Source of the DNA: an uncultured Bacteroidales bacterium
Lineage (GTDB): Bacteria > Bacteroidota > Bacteroidia > Bacteroidales > P3
Assembly: GCA_944320465.1 (NCBI GenBank)
Contig: CALUHO010000002.1
Location: 118,782 to 182,781 of the forward strand
DNA length: 64,000 nucleotides
Reading direction: 5' to 3'
Below, in pieces: positions 1 to 9,974 of the stretch. Every line of letters starts with the position of its first letter. Positions within the stretch are counted from its first letter, which is position 1. Below the pieces are notes generated by a model. That model was given only the letters and a program-made list of their open reading frames with translations. It did no database searches and had not been told where the DNA came from. Made by a program: the position numbers and the translations under genes.

Positions 1-856
1 AAAAATCCACCAGACCACCTACCGGCCTAGTTATCACAGGCAAGCCAAAAGCCATGGCCTCCAAAACCGACGTTGGCATTCCTTCTCGGTGGGTCGGGAA
101 AAGATATAGGTCTGCGTTCTTATACTCATCAACAAGTCTCTCTCCGTCCAATTTTCCCGTAAATACAACACCATCTATCTTTTCTTCCTCCACCAGTGCT
201 TTCGCATCAGACAAAGCAGATCCATCCCCTACTACTCTCATAGAAATATCCGGATACCTGTTTTTAAGACGTTTAAATGCATCCATTGCAATGAATATAC
301 CTTTCTGCTCTGTAATCCGGGAAAGAAACAAGATATTTTTGACACAACCATCTCGACTGCTGATATCAAAAGTAGTCAGCAACCTATCATCCACTTTCGT
401 TGTCTGAAGATAAATGGGTGTCCTCACTCCGATTTCCAACAATTTTCTTTTGAATTCAGAGGCCAAGACAATCACGGCTGATGCCGTATTCAAAGATGCC
501 GCCAAATTTGCCGCAGAGGCAGGCATCTCCAGAAACGATTCATCGAATCCATGGATAAATACAACCGTTTTTCTATGCAAACTCGTAGCTATCCTCAAAA
601 AAAGCATGTCTCTTCGGATTGCATTCTTGCCCAAAGACGGATTCAGCAACACGACATCCGGTCTAAACAAAAAAATTTTGTTCAAAAACTTCACAATATC
701 TCCAATTATCCTATACTTCCCACTTCCCAACTTTGACTTCTTTTTCCCAACATGGAGATATTCAACATCTTCATTCCAGTAGCCAGACAAACCACGATAA
801 TGGGATGCCACACCGCCATAAAAATGGAAATAGGGTACATTGATTAATATTCTCAT
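1..856 (-). CDS. GT4 family glycosyltransferase (C-terminus beyond window edge)
   Basis: The frame starts with MRILINVPYFHFYGGVASHY at 856 and stays open to base 1, so about 285 residues are visible and the C-terminus is missing. The N-terminal half has a GT-B Rossmann-like start. The second half has the GT4 donor-binding signature: VVGDGS, then EGMPTSVLEAMAFGLPV, with the conserved Glu of the E-x7-E type motif. Family members move a sugar from a nucleotide-sugar to a lipid-linked acceptor on the cytoplasmic face of the inner membrane; donor and acceptor cannot be read from sequence. It is the last visible gene of the leftward capsule operon, 135 bp after the previous gene. DNA here is clearly AT-richer than right of 8.3 kb. 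Confidence 0.85.
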   Translation of the reverse strand, partial: MRILINVPYFHFYGGVASHYRGLSGYWNEDVEYLHVGKKKSKLGSGKYRIIGDIVKFLNKIFLFRPDVVLLNPSLGKNAIRRDMLFLRIATSLHRKTVVFIHGFDESFLEMPASAANLAASLNTASAVIVLASEFKRKLLEIGVRTPIYLQTTKVDDRLLTTFDISSRDGCVKNILFLSRITEQKGIFIAMDAFKRLKNRYPDISMRVVGDGSALSDAKALVEEEKIDGVVFTGKLDGERLVDEYKNADLYLFPTHREGMPTSVLEAMAFGLPVITRPVGGLVDF

Positions 857-991
857 ATTTTTCTTTTCAAACTACACAAACAAATAATTCATATATACAA
901 ATACATTCCACAATAAGTGGAACAAATGTAAACGATGAATTATTTCAAATCTAAGTTATGCACACCTTACTATCCTATTTTACAATTTATA

Positions 992-2164
992 TTAGGAGTG
1001 TTTCTGTGCTTTCAACAAGCATGCATAAATATCCATATAGGACGCGACAATGGATGCCACTCCGAAACGCTTTCTTCCCGCCTCTATCCATTCTTGCCTA
1101 TTAAACATTGACAATCTGATATTTGACAGCAAACTCAAATTTGAAGTCTCATCCACAATTATGCCAGCACCTGTCTGCGTGATATGTTTTGTAGCAATAT
1201 CGACAGTTCCATTATGAATCACAAAAAGCCCCATCAAAGCGAACTCACTATATTTCGAAGGTGATGCAGAGAAATTAATGAAATCTCTATCTCTCCACAA
1301 AACTGCCACATCCGATGCAGACAAAAACTTAGGCATCTCAGAGAATGGAACAATTCGAGAAATACAACCTTCAAGCGAAATCTCATGAGCAGACAAATTA
1401 AAAACAAAAAATCCCAGATTAACCAAATGCGAAATTAAATCCGCATCTTTTTGCCAAGATGCACCTCCTGCACTAGAACATATAGCAACAATCCTATCCT
1501 CCGGAATCCCATAACGCTGCCTGATTTCCAACCTATCTCTATCTGAATAAGCAAAACAATCTCCTGCTATATTAGGATTCACATAAAAAGAGCTGTTACA
1601 ATCACCATATCTCTTTTCAAAGTATTCACTAATCGCATACGAAACAGAAGAAAAGGAAACAGAAACTTTTTCATTATTCTGAAACAAATAGCCATATATA
1701 GATTCATAATACTTAGCCTGAATCGAATACAAAATCCGTCTCAAAACCTTACTTCGTTTTTTCTTATAGCGCAACTCCTCTAATATAACGGCCCTAATGT
1801 CCACCAATATTGGCACAGGAGTGCTGAACTTCACTAAAACCTTTTTAACAAGACACCCCAAAGCTTCACTACGCACATGGAAAACAGTATCAGATGTAAG
1901 CCGTATTGACGATATAGCCGTGCGAAGTGAGAACAAACTAGCGTATTCAAAAAAAGAATAACAAGGATAAATCCTAAAAAAAACAACTTTAGAAAAAGAA
2001 AAATAAGGTTTAATTTTTGCCAAAAGAACTGATTTTTCCTTCTCATTCTTATATCCCTGCAAAAGAAGTATATCAACCCCGCATGAATCCAAAAATTTAA
2101 GTAACTCTAAAACTTGTGACTCATACACAGAAACATCTCCTGGTGCAGCATACACTATTTTCAT
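992..2164 (-). CDS. GT-B fold glycosyltransferase (GT4-like)
   Basis: I chose the start MKIVYAAPGDVSVYESQ because it gives a normal GT-B beginning. The frame is open to 2281, but the extra 39 residues (MGCGEIFGRE...) do not look like a glycosyltransferase start. The product is 390 residues. The C-terminal half has SASPSKYSEFALMGLFVI, which matches the GT4 pattern (acidic residue near a G-L-P/F-V-I turn). It probably adds one sugar of the capsule repeat unit. Donor, acceptor and linkage are unknown. The 242 bp between this gene and the upstream polymerase gene is unusually long for this tight operon and may hold a decayed reading frame. Confidence 0.75.
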   Translation of the reverse strand: MKIVYAAPGDVSVYESQVLELLKFLDSCGVDILLLQGYKNEKEKSVLLAKIKPYFSFSKVVFFRIYPCYSFFEYASLFSLRTAISSIRLTSDTVFHVRSEALGCLVKKVLVKFSTPVPILVDIRAVILEELRYKKKRSKVLRRILYSIQAKYYESIYGYLFQNNEKVSVSFSSVSYAISEYFEKRYGDCNSSFYVNPNIAGDCFAYSDRDRLEIRQRYGIPEDRIVAICSSAGGASWQKDADLISHLVNLGFFVFNLSAHEISLEGCISRIVPFSEMPKFLSASDVAVLWRDRDFINFSASPSKYSEFALMGLFVIHNGTVDIATKHITQTGAGIIVDETSNLSLLSNIRLSMFNRQEWIEAGRKRFGVASIVASYMDIYACLLKAQKHS

Positions 2165-2406
2165 ATCAAATTCAATTATAAAAGTCCCATTACAACTCCC
2201 ATATTGATGAAGGATAGCATAAACCTCATCAAACCTCCATCTATATGCGTCCTCCCTCCCGAAAATCTCCCCACATCCCACTCATGTGCCGTACTGATGA
2301 AAAAACAGACATCCAATGTCCCCATGCAAAATTTTCAAACAGACGCAAGCTATTACCACCATAAGCCTCCTTTATCACCTTCCCTCACATATCCACGTCC
2401 ACACTT

Positions 2407-3669
2407 TCATTCTTCAGCCTCCACAACAACATTAGAATAATAAGAATAAACCAAAACACTCATCAAAAACACAATACTTTCTGTCAAATCTCCACTAATC
2501 ATAGAACGCATTAAAAAAGCCAACAGAACAATGGAGAACAAAGAACCATTTGCAACGCTCCTCCTTAATGGATTTTTAAGAAAGAAAATCCTACCAAAAA
2601 CCAAACACAAGACGAAAAACGTACCCAAAAAACCAAACTCACATAATAACTCAAGAACAATATTATGCGGATAAGCCCGTGTTCCATCCGAACTAAAGCC
2701 TCCCAATCCCGCTCCCAATAAAGGAGACTCTCGGACCAAAGGCCAAACACCATTATAATCTCTATTAAGCAGAGAACCTAATGTGTTAGGCGAAGAAGAC
2801 CAAAAAACAACATCAAAAGTAGACAAAAGAAAAAATGACATAACCATCAAAAGTCCCCCAACAACAAACCACGAAAAAGAAGTTTTCCTCTCTAGCAAAA
2901 CTCGAAAAACGACCAAAATCAATGAACCCAGAATGGCTTGCCGCGCCTGTGAAATAGCAACAACAACAAACAACAACAACAAATACAAAATATTTTTTTT
3001 AGAAAAGACATTTTGCAACGATGGTTGGCTCAACAGAAATGCCAATGCCAACATAGCATTAACACCAACAGAATGATAGTTCACAGGCAATTCATCACCG
3101 GAGTGAACAAGTGCCACATATGAATCTCGATAAAAAGTAAAATCAAAGAAACCCTTCGGTCTCGAAAAACCAAAAAAGTCAAAAGAAAGAGCCATATACA
3201 AAAACGAGACTGATAGTAAAATAGCCGAAATCTTCCGAACGTCAACATCCCGATCAGAAACAAAGACATACCAAGCAAAAAAAGCCACTCCACCCCTAAT
3301 GAAAATACCCACAATTTTAGAGAAACTATAAGGATGCAATGGGCCAAGAAAGAAGAACACAACAAATAAAAATAATAAAAGCGTAATACGCAACAACAAG
3401 GCAGAAGAAAATCTCCCCTTACTCAAAAATGGATATAAAAAATACAAACCGATAAGTAGACAGAATGCAAAAGCAGGAATTGGCATTGGAATAAGCGTAA
3501 ACATTGCACCGAATACAGGAGGAGCAAACAGCAACAGGGAAATCCCCATAGAAATCTTGTCCATCTTACCTAGTGCAATAAAGAAGGAACAAACAGCAAA
3601 AGCCGTCATCACTCCTTGCGGCAATGGAATATAAATGAACATCAACAAAAGAAGGAACAAAAAACTCAT
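2407..3669 (-). CDS. Wzy/O-antigen ligase family membrane protein
   Basis: A 420-residue, very hydrophobic protein with about ten to twelve membrane segments. Near residue 300 there is a periplasmic loop with GAGLGGFSSDGTRAYPHN followed by ELLCEFGFLG, the typical Wzy_C/O-antigen ligase loop (PF04932), including the conserved PHN. It most likely polymerises flipped repeat units at the periplasmic face, but a ligase role cannot be excluded because both share this domain. It sits between a GT8 gene and a GT-B gene in the capsule operon, 113 bp after the GT8 gene. AT-rich like its neighbours. Confidence 0.8.
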   Translation of the reverse strand: MSFLFLLLLMFIYIPLPQGVMTAFAVCSFFIALGKMDKISMGISLLLFAPPVFGAMFTLIPMPIPAFAFCLLIGLYFLYPFLSKGRFSSALLLRITLLLFLFVVFFFLGPLHPYSFSKIVGIFIRGGVAFFAWYVFVSDRDVDVRKISAILLSVSFLYMALSFDFFGFSRPKGFFDFTFYRDSYVALVHSGDELPVNYHSVGVNAMLALAFLLSQPSLQNVFSKKNILYLLLLFVVVAISQARQAILGSLILVVFRVLLERKTSFSWFVVGGLLMVMSFFLLSTFDVVFWSSSPNTLGSLLNRDYNGVWPLVRESPLLGAGLGGFSSDGTRAYPHNIVLELLCEFGFLGTFFVLCLVFGRIFFLKNPLRRSVANGSLFSIVLLAFLMRSMISGDLTESIVFLMSVLVYSYYSNVVVEAEE

Positions 3670-3782
3670 ACCTCTCTTATCACATTAATGACTCATGCAG
3701 ACTTCAAGGATAACTCTGGAAACGAAATGACCAATGCGCAGTCTACCCACCAAAAGGCAAGTTCCCCTTTCTCGTCGCACAT

Positions 3783-4721
3783 TCATCGTCCAACACAATT
3801 ACCATCCAAAATAGTAGGAAGAACAAAGCGTCTATGTCTAAAAACAATATAAAAAGCTTTCTTCAAAAAGAAATGCAAATCGTAAGACAATGAAGAGGAT
3901 TTCAAACGCCCACAAGGCCAAAGTGACAAATCATTGTATTGAGTATACTTATATCTGTACGGATTCAAGCAATTGCGATGCCATGGTTTAACCTTATTTG
4001 TAAAATGGATTACAACCGGATTACGCACTGCTAAATGCAACTCATCCCAATATTTTCTTGATATCATTGGATTTTTCAAGAAAAAAGAATACTGCACATT
4101 ATACCTAAGAGGTAGATACAATACCATATCATGAAGAACTGCATTTAATGCATCTTGGTCGTGAAACCTAATAACAGACTTGTTATCAACAATATACTTT
4201 AAAATCCGATTGGTCAAATCCAACTCCCGCCACATATTAAGATTCAGCAACAACAAACCAGAATTGAAATAGGGCTTTGAGGATGGGTAATTCAATCGAT
4301 TATAATGCCTAATATCATCCACTGACTGGTCTACAACAGCACCAAGTGCATAACCACTCAAATCCACTTCAAATAGTTCTTGCAAACTTCCATCAACAAC
4401 CATATCGGAATCCATATACAAACATTTTGAAACTGTATTAGGCAACAAAAGAGGTATCAACAACCTATTATAGGCTGATAAGTTAATGTGATCCGAAACA
4501 GGAAATGAATCAAATTTCAGAGAAGAGATTTTATAGACAAAAAAATGATTTCCATATTTATTTGCTATTTCTCTTAACTTCTTTTCCCTTTTCGAACTCA
4601 ATTCCATCGTAAGTACATGGAAACGTATTGGAAGCCCGTGATGATTTTCACAAATAGAAGTCATCAAAACGCCACAATACTGAGCATAATTGTCATCTAT
4701 TCCAAAAACGATGTCTAACAT
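3783..4721 (-). CDS. GT8 family glycosyltransferase
   Basis: A 312-residue GT-A protein. It has the GT8 start LDIVFGIDDNYAQYCGVLM, the metal-binding DxD motif as YMDSDMVVDG near residues 103-110, FNSGLLLLNLNMWRE near 160-175, DQDALNAVL near 200, and a C-terminal HF-x-K-KPW motif (HFTNKVKPWHR) that contributes ligands in LgtC-like enzymes. It is expected to be a retaining galactosyl- or glucosyltransferase for capsule or LPS assembly. Its start overlaps the 3' end of the flippase gene by 29 bp, suggesting translational coupling. Confidence 0.88.
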   Translation of the reverse strand: MLDIVFGIDDNYAQYCGVLMTSICENHHGLPIRFHVLTMELSSKREKKLREIANKYGNHFFVYKISSLKFDSFPVSDHINLSAYNRLLIPLLLPNTVSKCLYMDSDMVVDGSLQELFEVDLSGYALGAVVDQSVDDIRHYNRLNYPSSKPYFNSGLLLLNLNMWRELDLTNRILKYIVDNKSVIRFHDQDALNAVLHDMVLYLPLRYNVQYSFFLKNPMISRKYWDELHLAVRNPVVIHFTNKVKPWHRNCLNPYRYKYTQYNDLSLWPCGRLKSSSLSYDLHFFLKKAFYIVFRHRRFVLPTILDGNCVGR

Positions 4722-6129
4722 TTTTTAAATATTTAAGTTCTGAAACGCGCAATAACCTACACAAAAATAAATAAACACCACCACCCAAAACCACACCAAA
4801 AAATATCTGCAAAAAATCCGAAAGAGAGAAAAGAGTCGGAACTTTTGCACCCAACATCGCACCCAAAGAGGCAGCAAAAATAGGCAATACGTTATAACCC
4901 AATTTATGTACTAGTTCCGGATATAACCGCACGACAAAAAATAACACAATTAAAACATCCACAACAGAGTAAAGCAACATACCCCAACACATCCACTTTA
5001 TCCCAAATGGAACTGTCGAAAAGAGGATAATCAATGACAAAGCTTTCTTAATCACCTCAGATTTCAAAGACAAATCAGACCTCCCTGCGACATTCAATAT
5101 TTGCCAATAGTATTTTTGCAAAGGTTCAAACATATATGCAAAGCAGAGTATCTGGAACAAAGGTATCACGTCTGCCCATTTTTCGGACAACAACAATAGA
5201 ACTATCGGCCTAGAAAGAGTAGCCATTAAACACATAATAGGGAAAACCAAAAACACAGCAAGACGAAGATAACGAAAAAATGTCTTTTCTAAATCCAAAG
5301 AGGTTGTTTGCGAACACAAAACCGGATAGGAAACCCTATCCAAAGAGGATACAAACTGCTGAGGAATGATTTTCGCTAAATTATTTGCCTTCGCATACAA
5401 TCCGACCGAAGATGCTGAATACAACTTACCAATAATCAATGTATAAAGATTATTATACAATGTATGCAGTAGCCCACCCAAGAGTAACTTTGAACCAAAA
5501 CCGAACAATTTCTTAAACGAAGCCCATGAATATAGCCTAATATTGGGTTTCCATGGCATTACAATCCACAGCCCGACTGTAGTCGTTAAATTCATCGCCA
5601 TAGTCTGAAAGATAAGGGCATACGGACCAAAGCCAAACCTTGCCAATACTATTCCCAAGACACCACTTAAAACAACTCCCAAAATAGTTATCCGTGCCAA
5701 TATGTCAAACCTGAGTTCTATCTGTAGCTTAGTTCTCTGAACTATAGCAAAACCCTGAATTATAACATTCAAAGCAGACAAACGGGTAACATACACCAAC
5801 TCAGCTTGGTTATAAAAAGACGCAATCCCTCCCGCAAGAATATAAAATAATACATACAGTACCAACGAAACAAAGAAATTAAAATAGAAAACGGTAACAA
5901 AATCATTCTCCGTTCTATCTTTTCTCTGAATCAAAGCATTTGAAAAGCCACTATCAACCAAAGTTTGTGCAACCATGATAAAAATTGATACCATGGCAAC
6001 AAGCCCGTAATCAGAAGGGGATAACAAACGAGCGACCACAATGCTCACCACCAATGATATCGCCTGCGATGAAAACCTCTCAATGGTTCCCCAAATCACA
6101 GCAGACTTTTGACTACCTTTGGCAGACAT
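4693..6129 (-). CDS. wzx: Wzx-type polysaccharide flippase (MVF/MOP superfamily)
   Basis: A 478-residue membrane protein starting MSAKGSQKSAVIWGTIERF, the usual beginning of WzxC/TuaB-like lipopolysaccharide exporters (Polysacc_synt families). It has VARLLSPSDYGLVAMVSIF in the first helical pair and about twelve to fourteen membrane segments. It should flip undecaprenyl-diphosphate-linked repeat units from the cytoplasmic to the periplasmic leaflet for the Wzy-like polymerase encoded downstream. Its start overlaps the GT2 gene by 17 bp and its end overlaps the GT8 gene by 29 bp, so three consecutive genes are translationally linked. Confidence 0.88.
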   Translation of the reverse strand: MSAKGSQKSAVIWGTIERFSSQAISLVVSIVVARLLSPSDYGLVAMVSIFIMVAQTLVDSGFSNALIQRKDRTENDFVTVFYFNFFVSLVLYVLFYILAGGIASFYNQAELVYVTRLSALNVIIQGFAIVQRTKLQIELRFDILARITILGVVLSGVLGIVLARFGFGPYALIFQTMAMNLTTTVGLWIVMPWKPNIRLYSWASFKKLFGFGSKLLLGGLLHTLYNNLYTLIIGKLYSASSVGLYAKANNLAKIIPQQFVSSLDRVSYPVLCSQTTSLDLEKTFFRYLRLAVFLVFPIMCLMATLSRPIVLLLLSEKWADVIPLFQILCFAYMFEPLQKYYWQILNVAGRSDLSLKSEVIKKALSLIILFSTVPFGIKWMCWGMLLYSVVDVLIVLFFVVRLYPELVHKLGYNVLPIFAASLGAMLGAKVPTLFSLSDFLQIFFGVVLGGGVYLFLCRLLRVSELKYLKNVRHRFWNR

Positions 6130-7117
6130 TCTTAGTTATGTTAACAAGTTTGACAGCTAAAGAAAAACATCCATAACTAACGAGCAGTAGTTGCTTCCAT
6201 AGTCCATACCATACATGCCTGTTCAGATTAGAAAAAGCGTATCTGAACATCGATTCAATACTAAACCTTTCATGAACATTAAAATATGACCGCTCTTTTT
6301 CATATTTGATTCTTCGACGAATTACCGTATCAAACAAACGTTTCTCCATCAAGTATGCAATCTCCGAAGAATAATTATCTCGCACTAAATCTCGGTAGGA
6401 GACCTCTGTAACCAGTTTATCATATGATTTCACCGAGACCCGATGCGTCACACTCACCGGATTACGAAAATAATAATAACTAGCACGTTCAAAAGCGACA
6501 TGGTCAGCCAATAGCAAGATTTTCAAAAAATCCACCTCATCCTGATAGACATATTTCAAAGTCATATCCGAAGACGCTATCATCTTTTCATATAGAGAAC
6601 GCTTACATAACATACCATTGCAAGCAATCCAAGAACCTGTCCCATGGGAAAAAGTCAACATAGCAGCATCCTTTCCGGAGAGCACAGTTGAAAAATCAAA
6701 AGAAGAAGGTGGGACTGTCTGATAAACATTCTTTTCTGAATCCACATATTCCATCAATGGAGTCACAATGTCAGCTTGAGTCTCCTCTGCCCTATGCAAC
6801 AATCTTTCCAGATAATCACATTCCAATACATCATCTGCATCAACATTGCAAACCCATTCCGAATTCGTAAGACCAAGTGCTGTCAAACGTGGAATTCTTG
6901 CCGAACCAGTATTATCGATTGTCAAACACTTGATATTTGCAAATCTGTTCACATATTCCTGTATTATTTCCCTTGTATCATCCGTGGATCCATCATCTAC
7001 TATGCACAAAGTCCACCCTACATAAGACTGTCTAAGGATAGATTCAATTGTCAAAGAAATTGAAGATGCCACATTATAAGCAGGCATGATAATTGAAACT
7101 GCTGGCTTAGCTCCCAT
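6113..7117 (-). CDS. GT2 family glycosyltransferase
   Basis: I take the start as MGAKPAVSIIMPAYN, whose ATG lies inside the last codons of the upstream GT4 gene (11-bp overlap); the frame could also start ten codons earlier. The 334-residue product has GT-A motifs VDDGSTDDT (residues 40-48) and DADD (93-96, the DxD metal site). The C-terminal third is rich in Arg and aromatic residues, with one hydrophobic stretch that may contact the membrane. An inverting transferase that adds one sugar of the repeat unit is expected; the sugar is unknown. Confidence 0.87.
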   Translation of the reverse strand: MGAKPAVSIIMPAYNVASSISLTIESILRQSYVGWTLCIVDDGSTDDTREIIQEYVNRFANIKCLTIDNTGSARIPRLTALGLTNSEWVCNVDADDVLECDYLERLLHRAEETQADIVTPLMEYVDSEKNVYQTVPPSSFDFSTVLSGKDAAMLTFSHGTGSWIACNGMLCKRSLYEKMIASSDMTLKYVYQDEVDFLKILLLADHVAFERASYYYFRNPVSVTHRVSVKSYDKLVTEVSYRDLVRDNYSSEIAYLMEKRLFDTVIRRRIKYEKERSYFNVHERFSIESMFRYAFSNLNRHVWYGLWKQLLLVSYGCFSLAVKLVNITKNVCQR

Positions 7118-8228
7118 GAGTAAAAATTTCCTCCCATTTATTAGCAATCACATCTACGTCAAATTTCCGACTTGACACTATAGCATTTGAAGACATCTTC
7201 CTCAACAACACAGCATCGTTCATCAAACAAGCTACTTTTTCAGCCATAATGTCCGGATTAAAACCTGTCTCCATCGGAACCATCACTCCGTCAAAACCAT
7301 CCGTAATCATATCATTTAATGCAAGAAAACTTTTTCCCACAACAGGAACGACACCAAAACTCATAGACTCAACAACCGTCATAGGAAAACCTTCATAATC
7401 GGAAGTCATTAGCGAAATCGAGGCTCGACGATAGTAAGGTTCTGGATTCTTAAATCCTTCAAAGAAAACATTCTTTAACCCCATATCGGAAGCTTTCTTT
7501 TCCATCAAACATCTATCAGTCCCATCTCCGACTATATAGAGGCTCCAGTCTGAGAATTTTGGATACAACAATGACCACACGTCTAAAATCCTGTCAATGC
7601 GCTTTTGACGACAATCAATCCTGCCAACGTAAATAATTTCCTTAGTCCATTCAGTCTTTTTCCAATCAACAGGAAGAGAAACTGTTTTCGGATTAGGGAA
7701 ATAACGTATCTTTTTCGGCTTTGTAAGCAATGTATATCTCTCAAAGTCTTCTAAAAACCATGCAGACAACAAACCGTAAATATCAGTCCTCGCATACACA
7801 TAACGCATTTGATAAATAGATTTACACTTTCTAATCGCTTTTTTTAAATTCAAGAAATCTTTCAAATGCAACCCTCCAGACTCTAAACCTGGCTTATTAT
7901 GATACACTGAGATAATCTTTACCTTCGGCAGGTTACGCTTCGCTTCCAACAATAGTTTCATCGGAACACGCAAATGTCCGCTTTGATTTATAACCACATC
8001 TATGTCATACTTTATCAGAACGTCCTGCAAAGTTAAGGAAGATGTTCCTCCTAATATAACATCGACAGAAGGGGACAAAACAGGTAATATAGCCTTGCGA
8101 TCTACAGCATGTTTATCTAGGCAATAAATCACACATACATGTTTTTTTTCAAACATATTTGCCAATGTATGTGTCACGGTTTCCACACCACCTATCTTGT
8201 AATACTTAAGCAAAAACAAAATATTCAT
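7107..8228 (-). CDS. GT4 family glycosyltransferase
   Basis: A 373-residue GT-B enzyme starting NILFLLKYYKIGGVETVTHTLA, with the GGxE/T-type glycine loop of GT4 proteins. YVGRIDCRQKRIDRILD opens the C-terminal domain, YIVGDGTDR follows, and the donor-site motif SDYEGFPMTVVESMSFGVVPV carries the two spaced Glu residues. It probably transfers a hexose or amino sugar during capsule repeat-unit assembly. It is the first gene of the AT-rich glycosyltransferase block; the next gene upstream, 126 bp away, is the GC-richer AAA-ATPase gene. Confidence 0.87.
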   Translation of the reverse strand: MNILFLLKYYKIGGVETVTHTLANMFEKKHVCVIYCLDKHAVDRKAILPVLSPSVDVILGGTSSLTLQDVLIKYDIDVVINQSGHLRVPMKLLLEAKRNLPKVKIISVYHNKPGLESGGLHLKDFLNLKKAIRKCKSIYQMRYVYARTDIYGLLSAWFLEDFERYTLLTKPKKIRYFPNPKTVSLPVDWKKTEWTKEIIYVGRIDCRQKRIDRILDVWSLLYPKFSDWSLYIVGDGTDRCLMEKKASDMGLKNVFFEGFKNPEPYYRRASISLMTSDYEGFPMTVVESMSFGVVPVVGKSFLALNDMITDGFDGVMVPMETGFNPDIMAEKVACLMNDAVLLRKMSSNAIVSSRKFDVDVIANKWEEIFTHGS

Positions 8229-8354
8229 AAAACGTTGACAAAATCAAGTTCAATTCATCAAAACAAAACAATAATTAGCAGCAAAACAAACAACAAGTAA
8301 ACATCGAAGCACGATAAGAAATTTATCAACCATCCTTCCGAAAAACACACAATA

Positions 8355-9944
8355 TCAGCAAACCGCCTCTATCTTCCACGACCCAAGCGTGTGTTTTTCC
8401 CGGTCGAAACCTATCCCCACTTTCACCACCGGAAGCCCGCACAGGGCGAAGCGCTCCGGATAATCCTTGAGGTCGATTTGCCCCATAGCCGCATCGGCAT
8501 CCTTGTCCAATTTCAACTCCATTACATACAGCTTGGTTGCCGTCCGCAACACCAAATCCACTCGACCTCGCGGAGTCCGCACCTCCACGTCCACAAAAGC
8601 CCCCAACAGATTAAAGATGATGTACAAAACTTGCTGGTAATGCCCCTCGTAATCCGTGTTGTCGCAATAAGGTACCGAAGACAAAAAGCTTTGGAGCAGC
8701 CGCAAAGCCGCTTCCATATCGTCACGCCTTATTGCCTCCGACATCTTGGCAACCATCGTATTACCACCCATGGAAGCCCCCGCCACATACACCGGCAATA
8801 GGCTCCGCATCAACCCAATACGTACTTCCCGGTTGGGTATCCCCAAAGTATAAAGCTCCGAACTGGCCTCATACCCCTTGATGGTCACATACCCGCTCTG
8901 GTAAAGCAACGGCACAAGGCTTGTCATCCGTTCGGCAGGCATGTCAAACTCCTCCTGCATGACATCCACCGAAGTCCCCAATTCCACAGGAGACACCTGG
9001 AATTTCCGCATCATCTCCAGCAAATAGGTTGGAGTTCCACTTCCAAACCAATACGCCTCGATACGCCCGCTAAAAAATGATTTAAACAGACTATACGGAT
9101 TGTATACATCGGGCGAAGGCCAACAGAAATGATACCCATCGTAATTGGATTTCAAAAGCCCCAAAACTTCTTCCCGCGTACGCTGCATCTTAACGGCTAA
9201 GCGTTCCACATCCGGCCTCAAAGAACTTTCAATTTCTTCTTGCGTAATGCCGCAAAGAGCCGCATACTCCGAATCCATGCTGATATCCATAATGTTATTC
9301 AGCTCACTGAATATGCTCAAGGCAGAAAATTTGGTGATTCCCGTCAGGAACACGAAACGCAAATAAGGTTCACAGGCTTTGAGCGGGCTATAGAAGTTCC
9401 GCATTACGTTACGCAAGACCGGTAAATCCCGTTCTTCGTGCAATACGTCCAAAAGGGGGGCATCGTATTCGTCAATCAAGACCACCGCCTGTTTTCCAGT
9501 CCGTTCAAAAGCCCGTCGGATAAGTCCAAACAAACGCTCATTGGGCCTCTGCTCGTTCTCATTCCGTCCATACAAGGTTTCATACGCTTCCAATTGCAGG
9601 CCTACGATATTTTCCAGTCCCTCTTTGTCCGCATGCTTTGCCATGCTCATATCGAAGTGCAGAACCGGATAAGCCGTCCATTCCGTTTCCAGCTTCTCGA
9701 TGGCCAAGCCTGAAAAAAGCTCCCTCTGCCCCGAAAAATAAGCCTGTAAGGTGGACACCAACAAAGACTTCCCGAAACGGCGGGGCCGTCCTAAAAAAAG
9801 ATACTTGGCATCGGCATGGGCAAGACGGAAAACAAGCTCCGTCTTGTCCACATACACATACCCTTTGGTCCTGATCTCGGAAAAGGTCTGTATCCCTATC
9901 GGGTAACGTCTCCTCGGCATGTTTTGGGAAGTCTGCAAATCCAT
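8355..9944 (-). CDS. AAA-ATPase-like / PD-(D/E)XK nuclease-fold protein
   Basis: A 529-residue protein of the widespread Bacteroidota family that joins an AAA-ATPase-like domain (PF09820) to a C-terminal PDDEXK_9 domain (PF08011). It starts with RRYPIGIQTFSEIR and VYVDKT. The P-loop is GRPRRFGKS (residues 52-60) and Walker B is VVLIDEYDAPLLD (about 151-163). The C-terminal domain has GRVDLVLRTATKLYVMELKL, in which D and E-x-K fit the nuclease-fold core. Biochemical role is unknown; defence or mobile-element roles have been suggested for the wider group. It has no evident role in capsule synthesis, is GC-richer than the genes to its left, and looks inserted. Confidence 0.85.
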   Translation of the reverse strand: MDLQTSQNMPRRRYPIGIQTFSEIRTKGYVYVDKTELVFRLAHADAKYLFLGRPRRFGKSLLVSTLQAYFSGQRELFSGLAIEKLETEWTAYPVLHFDMSMAKHADKEGLENIVGLQLEAYETLYGRNENEQRPNERLFGLIRRAFERTGKQAVVLIDEYDAPLLDVLHEERDLPVLRNVMRNFYSPLKACEPYLRFVFLTGITKFSALSIFSELNNIMDISMDSEYAALCGITQEEIESSLRPDVERLAVKMQRTREEVLGLLKSNYDGYHFCWPSPDVYNPYSLFKSFFSGRIEAYWFGSGTPTYLLEMMRKFQVSPVELGTSVDVMQEEFDMPAERMTSLVPLLYQSGYVTIKGYEASSELYTLGIPNREVRIGLMRSLLPVYVAGASMGGNTMVAKMSEAIRRDDMEAALRLLQSFLSSVPYCDNTDYEGHYQQVLYIIFNLLGAFVDVEVRTPRGRVDLVLRTATKLYVMELKLDKDADAAMGQIDLKDYPERFALCGLPVVKVGIGFDREKHTLGSWKIEAVC

Positions 9945-9974
9945 GACGTTATTGTGTTTACCCGCAAAGATAAA

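Noticed and set aside
54..782. Plus-strand open frames at the left edge
   Set aside because: They are opposite a clear GT4 glycosyltransferase frame and show no features of their own.
2165..2406. Possible decayed gene between the polymerase and GT-B genes; one frame reads VIKEAYGGNSLRLFENFAWG and on to GDFREGGRI before a stop
   Set aside because: The stretch is protein-like, but it is only about 45 codons, has no ATG and matches no family I know. A translated search allowing frameshifts would decide.
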